22,449 bases of DNA from Sulfurovum sp. (GTDB lineage Bacteria > Campylobacterota > Campylobacteria > Campylobacterales > Sulfurovaceae), in the NCBI GenBank assembly GCA_015490315.1, contig WFYB01000191.1, positions 1 to 22,449 on the forward strand, read 5' to 3'. Positions 14,676 through 21,164 of the stretch are shown piece by piece; within the stretch, counting starts at the first letter, position 1, and every line of letters begins with the position of its first letter. A model generated the notes under the pieces. That model was not told the origin of the DNA. It saw nothing but the letters and a program-made list of their open reading frames with translations, and did no database searches. The position numbers and the translations under genes are program-made.

Positions 14676-14954
14676 TTACCCTACCTTCTTCTGAACAGAA
14701 CCCTTATGGCCTCTGAACGTTCTTGTTGGTGCAAATTCACCCAGTTTGTATCCTACGTGGTTCTCAGTGATGAACACAGGAACGAACTGGCGTCCGTTGT
14801 GTACATTGATTGTCAATCCGATGAACTCCGGGAAGATCACAGATCTTCTTGACCAGGTTTTTATCGGTTTGTTTGAACCTTCTTCTTTTGCTTTAAGCAC
14901 TTTTTTCATGAGGTGACCATCAATAAATGGACCTTTTTTTGTCGATCTTGCCAT
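14676..14954 (-). CDS. rpsS: 30S ribosomal protein S19
   Basis: A 92-residue protein of the 30S head that pairs with S13. It begins MARSTKKGPFIDGHLMKKVL. The C-terminal half carries HVGYKLGEFAPTRTFRGHKG, the standard S19 signature. The ribosome-binding site AAGGGG is formed together with the rplB stop. Confidence 0.98.
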   Translation of the reverse strand: MARSTKKGPFIDGHLMKKVLKAKEEGSNKPIKTWSRRSVIFPEFIGLTINVHNGRQFVPVFITENHVGYKLGEFAPTRTFRGHKGSVQKKVG

Positions 14955-14963
14955 TTTAGCCCC

Positions 14964-15791
14964 TTACTTTTTTCTCTTAGAGATAATGAGTTTATCACTA
15001 GCTTTTTTCTTACGAGTCTTATACCCTTTGGTTGGCATACCCCAAGGAGATACCGGGTGACGACCAGAATTTGTCTTACCTTCACCACCACCATGCGGGT
15101 GATCGATCGGGTTCATCGCAGAACCACGTGTCTGCGGTCTAATACCAAGGTGTCTGCTTCTACCTGCTTTACCGATCACGATGTTGGAGAAGTCTTCGTT
15201 TCCAACTGTACCGATCGTTGCAAGACACTCACCGAGAATATATCTCATTTCACCAGATGGAAGTCTGAGAGAGACATATTTGCCATCTCTACCCATGATC
15301 TGTGCATAACCGCCGGCACTACGTGCGATCTGACCGCCGTGACCCGGGCTCATCTCGATGTTGTGTACCAGTGTACCTACAGGGATATTCTTCAGTTTCA
15401 TTGCATTACCGGTCTTGATATCCAGTCCTGCCTCTGCCGACATGATCTTGTCACCGACATTGAGACCTTTTGGCTGAAGGATATATCTTCTGTCGCCGTC
15501 TACATATTTGACAAGACAGATTCTACAGTTTCTGTACGGATCGTACTCAATCGTTGCCACTGTACCTTCAATACCGAACTTGTTTCTTTTGAAGTCGATG
15601 ATTCTGTAGAGTTTCTTCGCACCCGCCTCTCTGTGACGAGACGTGATTCTACCGTTGCTGTTTCTACCTGCAGATCTTGGAAGATTCTTCAGGAGTGATC
15701 TTACGCTTGCTTTTGCAGTGATGTCACCGCTGTCAAGATTGGTCATATACCTTCTGGAAGGTGTATATGGTTTATATGCTTTGATTGCCAT
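14964..15791 (-). CDS. rplB: 50S ribosomal protein L2
   Basis: A 275-residue primary 23S rRNA-binding protein needed for subunit joining and close to the peptidyl transferase centre. The signature NPIDHPHGGGEGKT occupies residues 227-240; H231 corresponds to the essential His229 of E. coli. The N-terminal RNA-binding domain contains GRNSNGRITSRHREAGAKK. Length and sequence are normal. The rplW stop merges with its ribosome-binding site as TAAGGAT. Confidence 0.98.
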   Translation of the reverse strand: MAIKAYKPYTPSRRYMTNLDSGDITAKASVRSLLKNLPRSAGRNSNGRITSRHREAGAKKLYRIIDFKRNKFGIEGTVATIEYDPYRNCRICLVKYVDGDRRYILQPKGLNVGDKIMSAEAGLDIKTGNAMKLKNIPVGTLVHNIEMSPGHGGQIARSAGGYAQIMGRDGKYVSLRLPSGEMRYILGECLATIGTVGNEDFSNIVIGKAGRSRHLGIRPQTRGSAMNPIDHPHGGGEGKTNSGRHPVSPWGMPTKGYKTRKKKASDKLIISKRKK

Positions 15792-15800
15792 CTTCTATCC

Positions 15801-16082
15801 TTATACCGCTAAGCTTTCGATTTTTGCATCTTCGGGAAGCTTGACATAGAACTTTTTCAAATCAGGTCTTTTGCCTTCGATACCTTTAAATCTCTTCACT
15901 TTACCGTTTACTCTCATAGAGTTCACTCTCAGTGGTGTGATCCCGAAGTACTCTTTGAATACCTCTTTGAGACCGTTTTTAGTCATTCTTGGAGTTGTTT
16001 GAACTACGATGACACCCTCTTCCTGAAGAGCCAAACTCTTCTCTGTATACATAATTGATTTGATATCTGTAATATCTGCCAT
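15801..16082 (-). CDS. rplW: 50S ribosomal protein L23
   Basis: A 93-residue protein at the exit tunnel that is the docking site for trigger factor and SRP. YTEKSLALQEEG near the N-terminus and the loop VNSMRVNGKVKRFKGIEGKR with the closing KKFYVKLPEDAKI segment fit L23. It begins 1 base after rplD. Confidence 0.97.
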   Translation of the reverse strand: MADITDIKSIMYTEKSLALQEEGVIVVQTTPRMTKNGLKEVFKEYFGITPLRVNSMRVNGKVKRFKGIEGKRPDLKKFYVKLPEDAKIESLAV

Positions 16083-16083
16083 C

Positions 16084-16677
16084 TTAAGCCTCTTTAGTCA
16101 ATTTTTCAAATACAGCTTTTTCTATCACGATAGAGTGATATGCCGCCGCAAGATATGCATTAAGCTCATTAGCTTCGATCAGATACGCATTTTGAAGGTT
16201 TCTGAATGCAAGGAATGTTTTGTCATCGATCATCTCTTTGACGACGAGGACATCTCTCTGGTTCAGACCGTTGACAAATGCCGCAGCATCTTTTGTCTTT
16301 CCTGATTCGATCGCAACAGTGTCAACCACAAACAGTGCATCATTTGCCGCTTTCTCTGCCAACGCGTGGTAGAGTGCCAGTTTTTTCTGCTTTTTGTTGA
16401 CTTTCTGATCATAGTTCTTGTTGGTACTTGGACCAAACGCAACACCACCGCCGACAAACAGAGGTGATCTCAAAGAACCTGCTCTGGCACGTCCGCCGCC
16501 TTTTTGTGCCCATGGTTTCTTACCGCCGCCGCTCACTGCAGATCTGTTCTTTGTCTGCGCAGTATTGGCTCTCAGACCGGCTGCATACGCTTTGCAGTAA
16601 AGGTACAGGTTATGCGGATGCACTTCCAGAAACTTCTGTGGAAGGTCAGTTGTTTTAATTGTCGTTACTTTACTCAT
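16084..16677 (-). CDS. rplD: 50S ribosomal protein L4
   Basis: A 197-residue protein whose long basic loop reaches the tunnel constriction. That loop is NRSAVSGGGKKPWAQKGGGR (residues about 44-63) followed by ARAGSLRSPLFVGGG. In E. coli L4 also represses the S10 operon by attenuation in the leader. The rpsJ leader here is short and does not obviously resemble that structure. Its ATGA overlaps the rplC stop by 4 bases. Confidence 0.98.
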   Translation of the reverse strand: MSKVTTIKTTDLPQKFLEVHPHNLYLYCKAYAAGLRANTAQTKNRSAVSGGGKKPWAQKGGGRARAGSLRSPLFVGGGVAFGPSTNKNYDQKVNKKQKKLALYHALAEKAANDALFVVDTVAIESGKTKDAAAFVNGLNQRDVLVVKEMIDDKTFLAFRNLQNAYLIEANELNAYLAAAYHSIVIEKAVFEKLTKEA

Positions 16678-17255
16678 TTCACAATCCTTACCAATCCTCT
16701 AGCCCCGTTGTGACCAGGAATTGAACCTTTTAATACTAAGATGCCGTTCTCAGCATCAAATGACATAACTTCATTTTTGACAGTGACTTTTGTATTTCCG
16801 TACTGCCCTGGCATTTTCTTACCTTTTTGGACACGTCCAGGCCATTCAGCGTTACCGATAGAACCGATACGTCTACCGAATCTGTGACCGTGACTTCCCG
16901 GTCCGCCGCCAAATCCGTGACGTTTCATACCACCCTGGAAACCTCTACCTTTGGTGTTCAAAGATGTTTTAACCACTGCTGCCTCAGCAAGTGCTGCAGG
17001 ATCAAGATCGCCGGCCTCAGTACCTTCAGCCACTTCGATAGTCATAAATTTGTTGAACTCTTTTGAGATACCAAATTTGTTTTGCTGACCCTCAATCGCT
17101 TTGTTGATCTTTTTACTGCTGTTATACGCAACAAGTGCCTTCCCGTCTTCTCTTACTTCACAAACTTTCGCATCAACGACTTTAAGAAGTGTAACTGGAA
17201 CACTTGGTACGTCTACTGTTCTGCTCATACCAATTTTTTCTACAATAAATTCCAT
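16674..17255 (-). CDS. rplC: 50S ribosomal protein L3
   Basis: A 193-residue protein that starts 50S assembly and reaches the peptidyl transferase centre. The signature region is FQGGMKRHGFGGGPGSHGHR (residues about 105-124) followed by RIGSIGNAEWPGRVQKGKKM. It begins MEFIVEKIGMSRTVD, a modest variation of the common MIGLLGKKVGMT start. The upstream stop and ribosome-binding site are fused as TAGGAG. Confidence 0.98.
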   Translation of the reverse strand: MEFIVEKIGMSRTVDVPSVPVTLLKVVDAKVCEVREDGKALVAYNSSKKINKAIEGQQNKFGISKEFNKFMTIEVAEGTEAGDLDPAALAEAAVVKTSLNTKGRGFQGGMKRHGFGGGPGSHGHRFGRRIGSIGNAEWPGRVQKGKKMPGQYGNTKVTVKNEVMSFDAENGILVLKGSIPGHNGARGLVRIVK

Positions 17256-17264
17256 TCTCTACTC

Positions 17265-17576
17265 CTACTTGTCCATTGATCTGATTTCAACTTCGATCTC
17301 AGGCGCCAGATCCAGCTTCATGAGTGAATCAATAGTGTCTGAAGTTGCCGAAACGATATCGATCATTCTTCCGTGAATTCTGATCTCAAACTGCTCACGT
17401 GCATCTTTGTTGACGTGTGGCGATCTAAGAACGGTATAGCGTTTGATCTTAGTTGGCATTGGAATCGGCCCTCTAATCTCTGCACCTGTACGTTTGACTG
17501 CATCGATGATAGCAGCAACTGATCTGTCTAGTACTCTGTGATCGTAAGCTTTAAGCTTTAATCTAATTTTTTCCAT
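17265..17576 (-). CDS. rpsJ: 30S ribosomal protein S10
   Basis: A 103-residue protein of the 30S head that also acts as NusE in transcription antitermination. It contains KIRLKLKAYDHRVLDRSVAA and the loop GPIPMPTKIKRYTVLRSPHV followed by NKDAREQFEIR. It is the first gene of the superoperon, with its own strong promoter 80 bases upstream and AAAGGG ahead of the ATG. Confidence 0.98.
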   Translation of the reverse strand: MEKIRLKLKAYDHRVLDRSVAAIIDAVKRTGAEIRGPIPMPTKIKRYTVLRSPHVNKDAREQFEIRIHGRMIDIVSATSDTIDSLMKLDLAPEIEVEIRSMDK

Positions 17577-17596
17577 ATTTACCCTTTAAAGAACTC

Positions 17597-17638
17597 GTTA
17601 GTGAAAGTGCCTAAACACGAGGCATAATGCCCCCTAAC
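17597..17638 (-). promoter_or_regulatory. rpsJ leader with alternative hairpins
   Basis: In the leader RNA, GUUAG (17638-17634) can pair with CUAAC (17601-17597). Inside, GGCA-UUA-UGCC (17631-17621) competes with GCCU/AGGC formed by the following bases. Small mutually exclusive helices in a ribosomal operon leader could serve feedback control. This is a by-eye fold without energy calculation. Confidence 0.3.
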
Positions 17639-17656
17639 ATAAATTTAGGAACGCGA

Positions 17657-17685
17657 ATTATATCCAAACTTTATCAAACGTTCAA
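17657..17685 (-). promoter_or_regulatory. Main promoter of the ribosomal superoperon
   Basis: The minus strand has TTGAAC (17685-17680), a 17-base spacer and a perfect TATAAT (17662-17657). This is the best promoter upstream of rpsJ and predicts a leader of about 73 bases. It lies in the 192-base divergent gap shared with the ATPase gene. Confidence 0.8.
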
Positions 17686-17706
17686 TACTTTTTAGCGCAA
17701 ACACGC

Positions 17707-17712
17707 TACAAT
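17707..17712 (+). promoter_or_regulatory. Candidate promoter for the divergent ATPase gene
   Basis: TACAAT on the plus strand, about 57 bases before the ATG, is the best -10 candidate. No convincing -35 is present. TTTCCTT (17724-17730) and AAGGAAA (17736-17742) form a 7-bp hairpin in the predicted leader. Confidence 0.4.
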
Positions 17713-17768
17713 ATGAAAAATTATTTCCTTATAAAAAGGAAAAATAGAGATCAAAAAGGCGTATTTGG

Positions 17769-18866
17769 ATGGATCTTTTAGAGTATTATCATGACAATCC
17801 GCCTCAGATAGAGCGCTTCACTGTACGTAAAACATCCATTCCTCCCGTCGATAATGTCAACCTCTACGGAGCCAGAGGCTCGGGCAAAACCGCACTGGCA
17901 CTGGACTATGTCGATCAGATTCTAAAAACACAAAATGGTTCCAAACCACTCTATATTGACCTCGAAGATCCCAACCTCATCCTCAACACACTCGACACGC
18001 TTCCCCTGCAGGCATATATCGATGAGCGGAAGATTGATGAACTGATCCTGGATCACTACGAGGAGGGGATGTTAGAGACTTTCCCCGGTGTCAAACGCAT
18101 CATTGTCATAAGTCGTGTCCCCATCCGGACACCCGGCTTTGCCGCTGTGCAGCTTTTCCCTCTAGATTATGAGGAGTTTCTCGCTTTTGAGACGGGTGGC
18201 ACCTCCACTGTAGGATTCAACCATTTTCTCAAAAGCGGTACCCTGCCGGCAATGGCACGCCAGGGCAAACATACGACTCTGCTGATGAAACAGTTTTTCC
18301 AACAGCAGTTCACCCCCAACGAACAGGCACTCATCCTCATCCTGGCACGATACAATACACAGCCGATGACCATCCATCAGATCTATACCTTTACCAAAGA
18401 GCACTTCAAAATATCCAAAGACTTTGTCTATCGTGCCGTCAAACAGTTTGTCGATGAGGGGCTGCTCTACTTTATCGACAATGTCGACAAACGCAGTGGC
18501 AAAAAGATGATCCTGTACGATTTCGCCTTTGCCAAATACCTCACCGCACACCAGCCTTTTGGCAGTCAGTTCGACAGCATGGTGGCACTCACACTGCTCA
18601 AACATACCATGCCTTTCCGTACACTCGGGCTGCACGGCTATCTAAGTCTGGACAACGAACTCATCACCCCCGCCCCCTTCGAAAGCGAAGAGGCGATGTG
18701 GGTCAAATCACAAAACAAGTTCACACTCTTCAAGAAATACGGGATTGAGAAGGTGACGATTGTTTCCATCGCAAACACGTATCGCTTTGAAATAGAAAAA
18801 GTACATTTTGAAGCTTTGCCCTTCCATGAGTGGAGTATCGGACATACAGAGGAACCTATAGATTGA
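17769..18866 (+). CDS. P-loop ATPase with C-terminal winged-helix-like region
   Basis: A 365-residue cytoplasmic protein. The Walker A motif GARGSGKT is at residues 34-41, and KPLYIDLEDPN (about 59-69) follows. The overall layout resembles the AAA+ ATPase family often paired with DUF4143 domains. The middle LFPLDYEEFLAFE segment is typical of those proteins. The C-terminal region (residues about 185-260) looks like a winged helix: EQALILILARYNTQPMTIHQ, then a KDFVYRAVKQFVDEGLLYF helix-turn-helix pattern. A textbook Walker B DE pair is not obvious. AAAAGG lies upstream of the ATG. It diverges from rpsJ. Function is unknown to me; DNA binding is a guess. Confidence 0.8.
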   Translation: MDLLEYYHDNPPQIERFTVRKTSIPPVDNVNLYGARGSGKTALALDYVDQILKTQNGSKPLYIDLEDPNLILNTLDTLPLQAYIDERKIDELILDHYEEGMLETFPGVKRIIVISRVPIRTPGFAAVQLFPLDYEEFLAFETGGTSTVGFNHFLKSGTLPAMARQGKHTTLLMKQFFQQQFTPNEQALILILARYNTQPMTIHQIYTFTKEHFKISKDFVYRAVKQFVDEGLLYFIDNVDKRSGKKMILYDFAFAKYLTAHQPFGSQFDSMVALTLLKHTMPFRTLGLHGYLSLDNELITPAPFESEEAMWVKSQNKFTLFKKYGIEKVTIVSIANTYRFEIEKVHFEALPFHEWSIGHTEEPID

Positions 18867-18892
18867 TTAACTTTTATTAATAGATATTCTGA

Positions 18893-18898
18893 TATAAT
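18893..18898 (+). promoter_or_regulatory. Promoter -10 for the SRP RNA / tRNA-Ser unit
   Basis: A perfect TATAAT, 27 bases after the ATPase stop and about 7 bases before the predicted 5' end of the SRP RNA. The spacing to the RNA gene makes this a strong candidate. The -35 region is AT-rich without a clear match. Confidence 0.65.
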
Positions 18899-18904
18899 CC
18901 GCTT

Positions 18905-19010
18905 GCCTCTTTTCAGACCTGTGCAACGGGACTGAGGGACAACGGGTCAGGATGGGAACATAGCAGCCCACCCCTCTTTCTCGTGTGCCGCAGCCATCTG
19001 GGAAGAGGTA
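18905..19010 (+). ncRNA. ffs: Signal recognition particle RNA, small bacterial type
   Basis: The conserved SRP domain is visible: GGGTCAGG (18944-18951), an ATG-GGAA-CAT tetraloop helix, then AGCAGCCC (18962-18969). This matches the GUCAGG...GGAA...AGCAG core that binds Ffh. The 5' strand CCTCTT..CAGA (18906-18917) pairs with TCTG..AAGAGG (18997-19008), closing a rod of about 106 bases. It has the size of the 4.5S RNA type, with no Alu domain. The RNA works with Ffh and FtsY to deliver nascent membrane proteins to SecY, also encoded in this window. The exact ends are estimated from the closing helix. Confidence 0.93.
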
Positions 19011-19037
19011 CTTACTATGCACGTCTGTGCAGGCTAT

Positions 19038-19126
19038 AGGCAGGTGGCCGAGTGGTCGAAGGCGCACGACTGGAACTCGTGTAGGGTGAATAGCCCTCGA
19101 GGGTTCGAATCCCTTCCTGCCTGCCA
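19038..19126 (+). tRNA. trnS: tRNA-Ser(GGA)
   Basis: An 89-base class II tRNA. The acceptor AGGCAGG pairs with CCTGCCT (19116-19122), followed by discriminator G and an encoded CCA (19124-19126). The D arm is GCC..GGC. The anticodon stem CACGA/TCGTG encloses loop CTGGAAC, with anticodon GGA for UCC/UCU serine codons. A long variable arm (AGGG..CCCT) and T arm GAGGG-TTCGAAT-CCCTT complete it. It starts 27 bases after the SRP RNA, so the two are probably one transcript. A T-run at about 19140-19145 may end transcription. Confidence 0.97.
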
Positions 19127-19194
19127 TACATTAAACCTCTTTTTTATTCTTTCCTACCCCATTTAATTTTGCTTCTTTCTAAGCCAAAGTAATT

Positions 19195-19205
19195 TATAGT
19201 ATACT
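19195..19205 (+). promoter_or_regulatory. Candidate promoter for the lipoprotein/metallopeptidase genes
   Basis: Overlapping -10-like boxes TATAGT (19195-19200) and TATACT (19200-19205) follow a T-rich stretch, 34 bases before the lipoprotein ATG. No -35 consensus is evident. Confidence 0.4.
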
Positions 19206-19238
19206 TATGGCAATACTCACATTACAAGGTAGGTTTTG

Positions 19239-19697
19239 ATGAAAAAAATCACTTTTTTTCTTTCGCTTTTTATTCTCCTGGCATTGAGCGGATGCGGCAG
19301 TTCTGGGCTCTCCGTTCCCTTTGGCAAAAAGGTCAAAAAAGAGTACTTCACAGGAGGACAGATACGCTCCGAGTTTATCATGGACGATGATACAGGTCAA
19401 AACGGCACCCTCAAGAAATACGGCTATGACGGCAAACTTACCTCTATCGCCCATATACGAAACGGTGTACGTGACGGCATTGAGACATGGTACGACAAAA
19501 AAGGACGTGTACTGATGAGAGTCCCCTATGTCAACGGCAAAAAACACGGTGTACAGGAAGCCTACTATGAAAATGGGGATGTAATGGTCTCCTACACCTA
19601 TGAGAACGGGATCAAGAACGGGCCTGCAACCTCTTATAACAAAGACGGTAGTATCCATACACAAGTGATGTATGAGCACGGAAGAATCGTTAACTAA
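19239..19697 (+). CDS. Putative lipoprotein with MORN/YwqK-like repeats
   Basis: A 152-residue exported lipoprotein. The signal peptide (residues 1-18) ends in the lipobox LSGC with C19 as the lipid-modified residue. The mature part has repeated units of about 23 residues of the form (G)-x-W/Y-Y-(D/E)-x-x-G-x: for example GIETWYDKKGRV, GVQEAYYENGDV, GPATSYNKDGSI. These are typical of MORN-like, YwqK-family repeats. The in-frame TTG just before the ATG is ignored; TAGG lies upstream. It is followed after 3 bases by the metallopeptidase gene, so an operon is likely. The role at the envelope is unknown. Confidence 0.82.
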   Translation: MKKITFFLSLFILLALSGCGSSGLSVPFGKKVKKEYFTGGQIRSEFIMDDDTGQNGTLKKYGYDGKLTSIAHIRNGVRDGIETWYDKKGRVLMRVPYVNGKKHGVQEAYYENGDVMVSYTYENGIKNGPATSYNKDGSIHTQVMYEHGRIVN

Positions 19698-19700
19698 ACG

Positions 19701-20372
19701 ATGGATATCCTTCCGCACTATATCCATCAAATCAACCCTAAACTCAAACATATCTATCTGAGTTTTGATGATGCAGGCAACCTCATCATCCGCTCCCCTC
19801 GGATCTCTTCTCGGGAGATAGAACAACTGCTGCTGCGCAAATCGGCATGGATCAGACGTGCCAGAGAGAAACTAAAAGAGAAAAAGGGACGAACAGGTAC
19901 ACTTGACACCCATAGTCGTATCTACTATCTCGGTCATGATTATCCCGTAAGCTTCCATGAGCACAAGAAACGCGGCATCTCCATCGCTTTTGACGGAGAA
20001 ACGTTCCGGTTTGAGTATGATAGGCATGACCCTGCCCGCTATGCAGAACATCTTGATGCATTTTACAAAAAAGAGGTACAGCGGATTATTCCTCCTCTCG
20101 TAGAGAAGTGGGCAAAACGCATGCAACTCACCCCGCAAGAGATCACATTTCGCAAAACCAAACGTCAGTGGGGCAGCTGCAGCGCAAAGAACAAGCTCAG
20201 TTTCAACACCATGCTGTGCAAAGTGCCTATGGAGTGCATCGAATATGTAATCGTGCATGAGCTTGCCCATATCAGATACAAGCACCACCAAAAGCCGTTT
20301 TGGGATCTTGTGGGCACCTATCTGCCTGACTACAAACAGCATATTCTGACACTCAAAAGCTATACAACCTAA
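19701..20372 (+). CDS. YgjP/DUF45-type zinc metallopeptidase
   Basis: A 223-residue protein of the DUF45 (YgjP, SprT-like) family. The zinc motif HELAH is at 186-190, followed by H195/H196 in KHHQKPFW, the usual third ligand region. RQWGSCSAKNKLSFN (156-170) is the other family signature. No signal peptide is visible, so it is likely cytoplasmic. Substrates are not established for the family as far as I know. It starts 3 bases after the lipoprotein stop with only a weak ribosome-binding site, suggesting translational coupling. Confidence 0.92.
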   Translation: MDILPHYIHQINPKLKHIYLSFDDAGNLIIRSPRISSREIEQLLLRKSAWIRRAREKLKEKKGRTGTLDTHSRIYYLGHDYPVSFHEHKKRGISIAFDGETFRFEYDRHDPARYAEHLDAFYKKEVQRIIPPLVEKWAKRMQLTPQEITFRKTKRQWGSCSAKNKLSFNTMLCKVPMECIEYVIVHELAHIRYKHHQKPFWDLVGTYLPDYKQHILTLKSYTT

Positions 20373-20384
20373 AGGAGTCATACT

Positions 20385-20657
20385 ATGGATCCCTATCTTC
20401 TGGCATTTCTCCTGATCGTACTGATCGGCTCGGTCACTGTCTATATCTACTATCTCAGAGAGAAAAAAGCAGAGCTTGCCAGTATCCGGCGAGGATTCTG
20501 CCCCAAATGTCATCAAAAAAGTATCGAGCTCACCGACAAACGTAGCGGTGGATGCGGTAGTCCTTCACTCTTGACATTTACTTGTAACGTATGTGACTAC
20601 TCTAACAGTTTTGCCACACATGACAGTGGAGGCTGTGGCAGTGGAGGCTGTGCTTGA
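20385..20657 (+). CDS. Small Cys-rich membrane-anchored protein
   Basis: A 90-residue protein. One N-terminal transmembrane helix (residues about 5-24) is followed by a basic stretch and a cysteine-rich soluble part. CPKC (39-42) and CNVC (67-70) look like a zinc ribbon. SGGCGS occurs twice (54-59 and 81-86), and the protein ends GGCA, for seven cysteines in all. GGAG lies 7 bases before the ATG. It sits 12 bases after the metallopeptidase gene and is probably cotranscribed. I do not recognise the family. Metal binding is inferred from the CxxC pairs. Confidence 0.78.
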   Translation: MDPYLLAFLLIVLIGSVTVYIYYLREKKAELASIRRGFCPKCHQKSIELTDKRSGGCGSPSLLTFTCNVCDYSNSFATHDSGGCGSGGCA

Positions 20658-20682
20658 CAGCAGCGCCCTAAAATGCTATAAC
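20654..20682 (+). promoter_or_regulatory. Sigma70-type promoter of the truncated haemoglobin gene
   Basis: TTGACA (20654-20659), a 17-base spacer and TATAAC (20677-20682). The -35 box overlaps the stop codon of the Cys-rich gene. The transcript would start close to the ribosome-binding region AAAAAAAGG ahead of ATG 20706, giving a very short leader. Confidence 0.7.
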
Positions 20683-20705
20683 CACTCAAAAAAAGGTTCT
20701 CACTT

Positions 20706-21164
20706 ATGCAATTTTCAAACATCGATTTTTCTATCCAACCCTATGTCGAGGGGGTTAACCCTCCTGTGACCAAACCCAATCCTGAATTTCTTCAAGATAT
20801 CGGCGAAGAGGGAATGCGCGATCTCCTGCGGCGCTTTTACACCAAGCTTTACGAAAGTCCCATCAACCATCTCTTCCCCCAAGACTTCGATGAGATGATG
20901 ACCGCTTCACAACACTCGGCAGATTTCTTTATCCAGATCTGCGGAGGCCCAAAGTACTTCAACCAAAACAGAGGTGCGCCTCAGATGCGCGGTCGTCATG
21001 CACCATTTGCCATCACTCCGACGGCACGTCTGCATTGGCTGACACTCTTTGAAGAGGCACTGCAGCCCATCATTGAGGAGCAGCGCAGCAGCGATGCCAA
21101 TATCCAAAGCTTTTGGAACTACCTCAATGTCTTCTCGCAATGGATGGTCAATAGTCGAGACTAA
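20706..21164 (+). CDS. Truncated haemoglobin, group II-like
   Basis: A 152-residue 2-over-2 globin that binds heme and O2 or NO. FYTKLYES (44-51) contains the B10-type tyrosine (Y45), and F57 in HLFP is the CD1 candidate. GGPKYF (80-85) and GAPQMRGRHAPFAI (90-103) place the proximal heme ligand at H98. W111 fits the G8 tryptophan of group II. The N-terminal 25 residues are an extension beyond the globin core. Known relatives act in NO or oxygen chemistry; the role here is not shown. Its stop overlaps that of the msr gene on the opposite strand by 4 bases. Confidence 0.9.
   Translation: MQFSNIDFSIQPYVEGVNPPVTKPNPEFLQDIGEEGMRDLLRRFYTKLYESPINHLFPQDFDEMMTASQHSADFFIQICGGPKYFNQNRGAPQMRGRHAPFAITPTARLHWLTLFEEALQPIIEEQRSSDANIQSFWNYLNVFSQWMVNSRD

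Noticed and set aside
14913..15698. A 261-codon plus-strand frame opposite rplB
   Set aside because: It is antisense to intact L2, with no ribosome-binding site or recognisable domain.
17611..17640. A nine-codon leader ORF (MLGGIMPRV) in the rpsJ 5' leader, minus strand
   Set aside because: No Shine-Dalgarno precedes the ATG, and a chance ORF of this size is common. It would matter only if conserved in relatives.
18162..18635. A 157-codon minus-strand frame opposite the ATPase gene
   Set aside because: It lies entirely within a gene with a clear Walker A motif on the other strand and has no support of its own.
18867..19127. An 86-codon open frame on the minus strand across the SRP RNA and tRNA-Ser
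   Set aside because: It is the antisense of two well-supported RNA genes. Its N-terminus (AGRKGFEPS) is the artefact commonly produced by reading a tRNA-Ser backwards.
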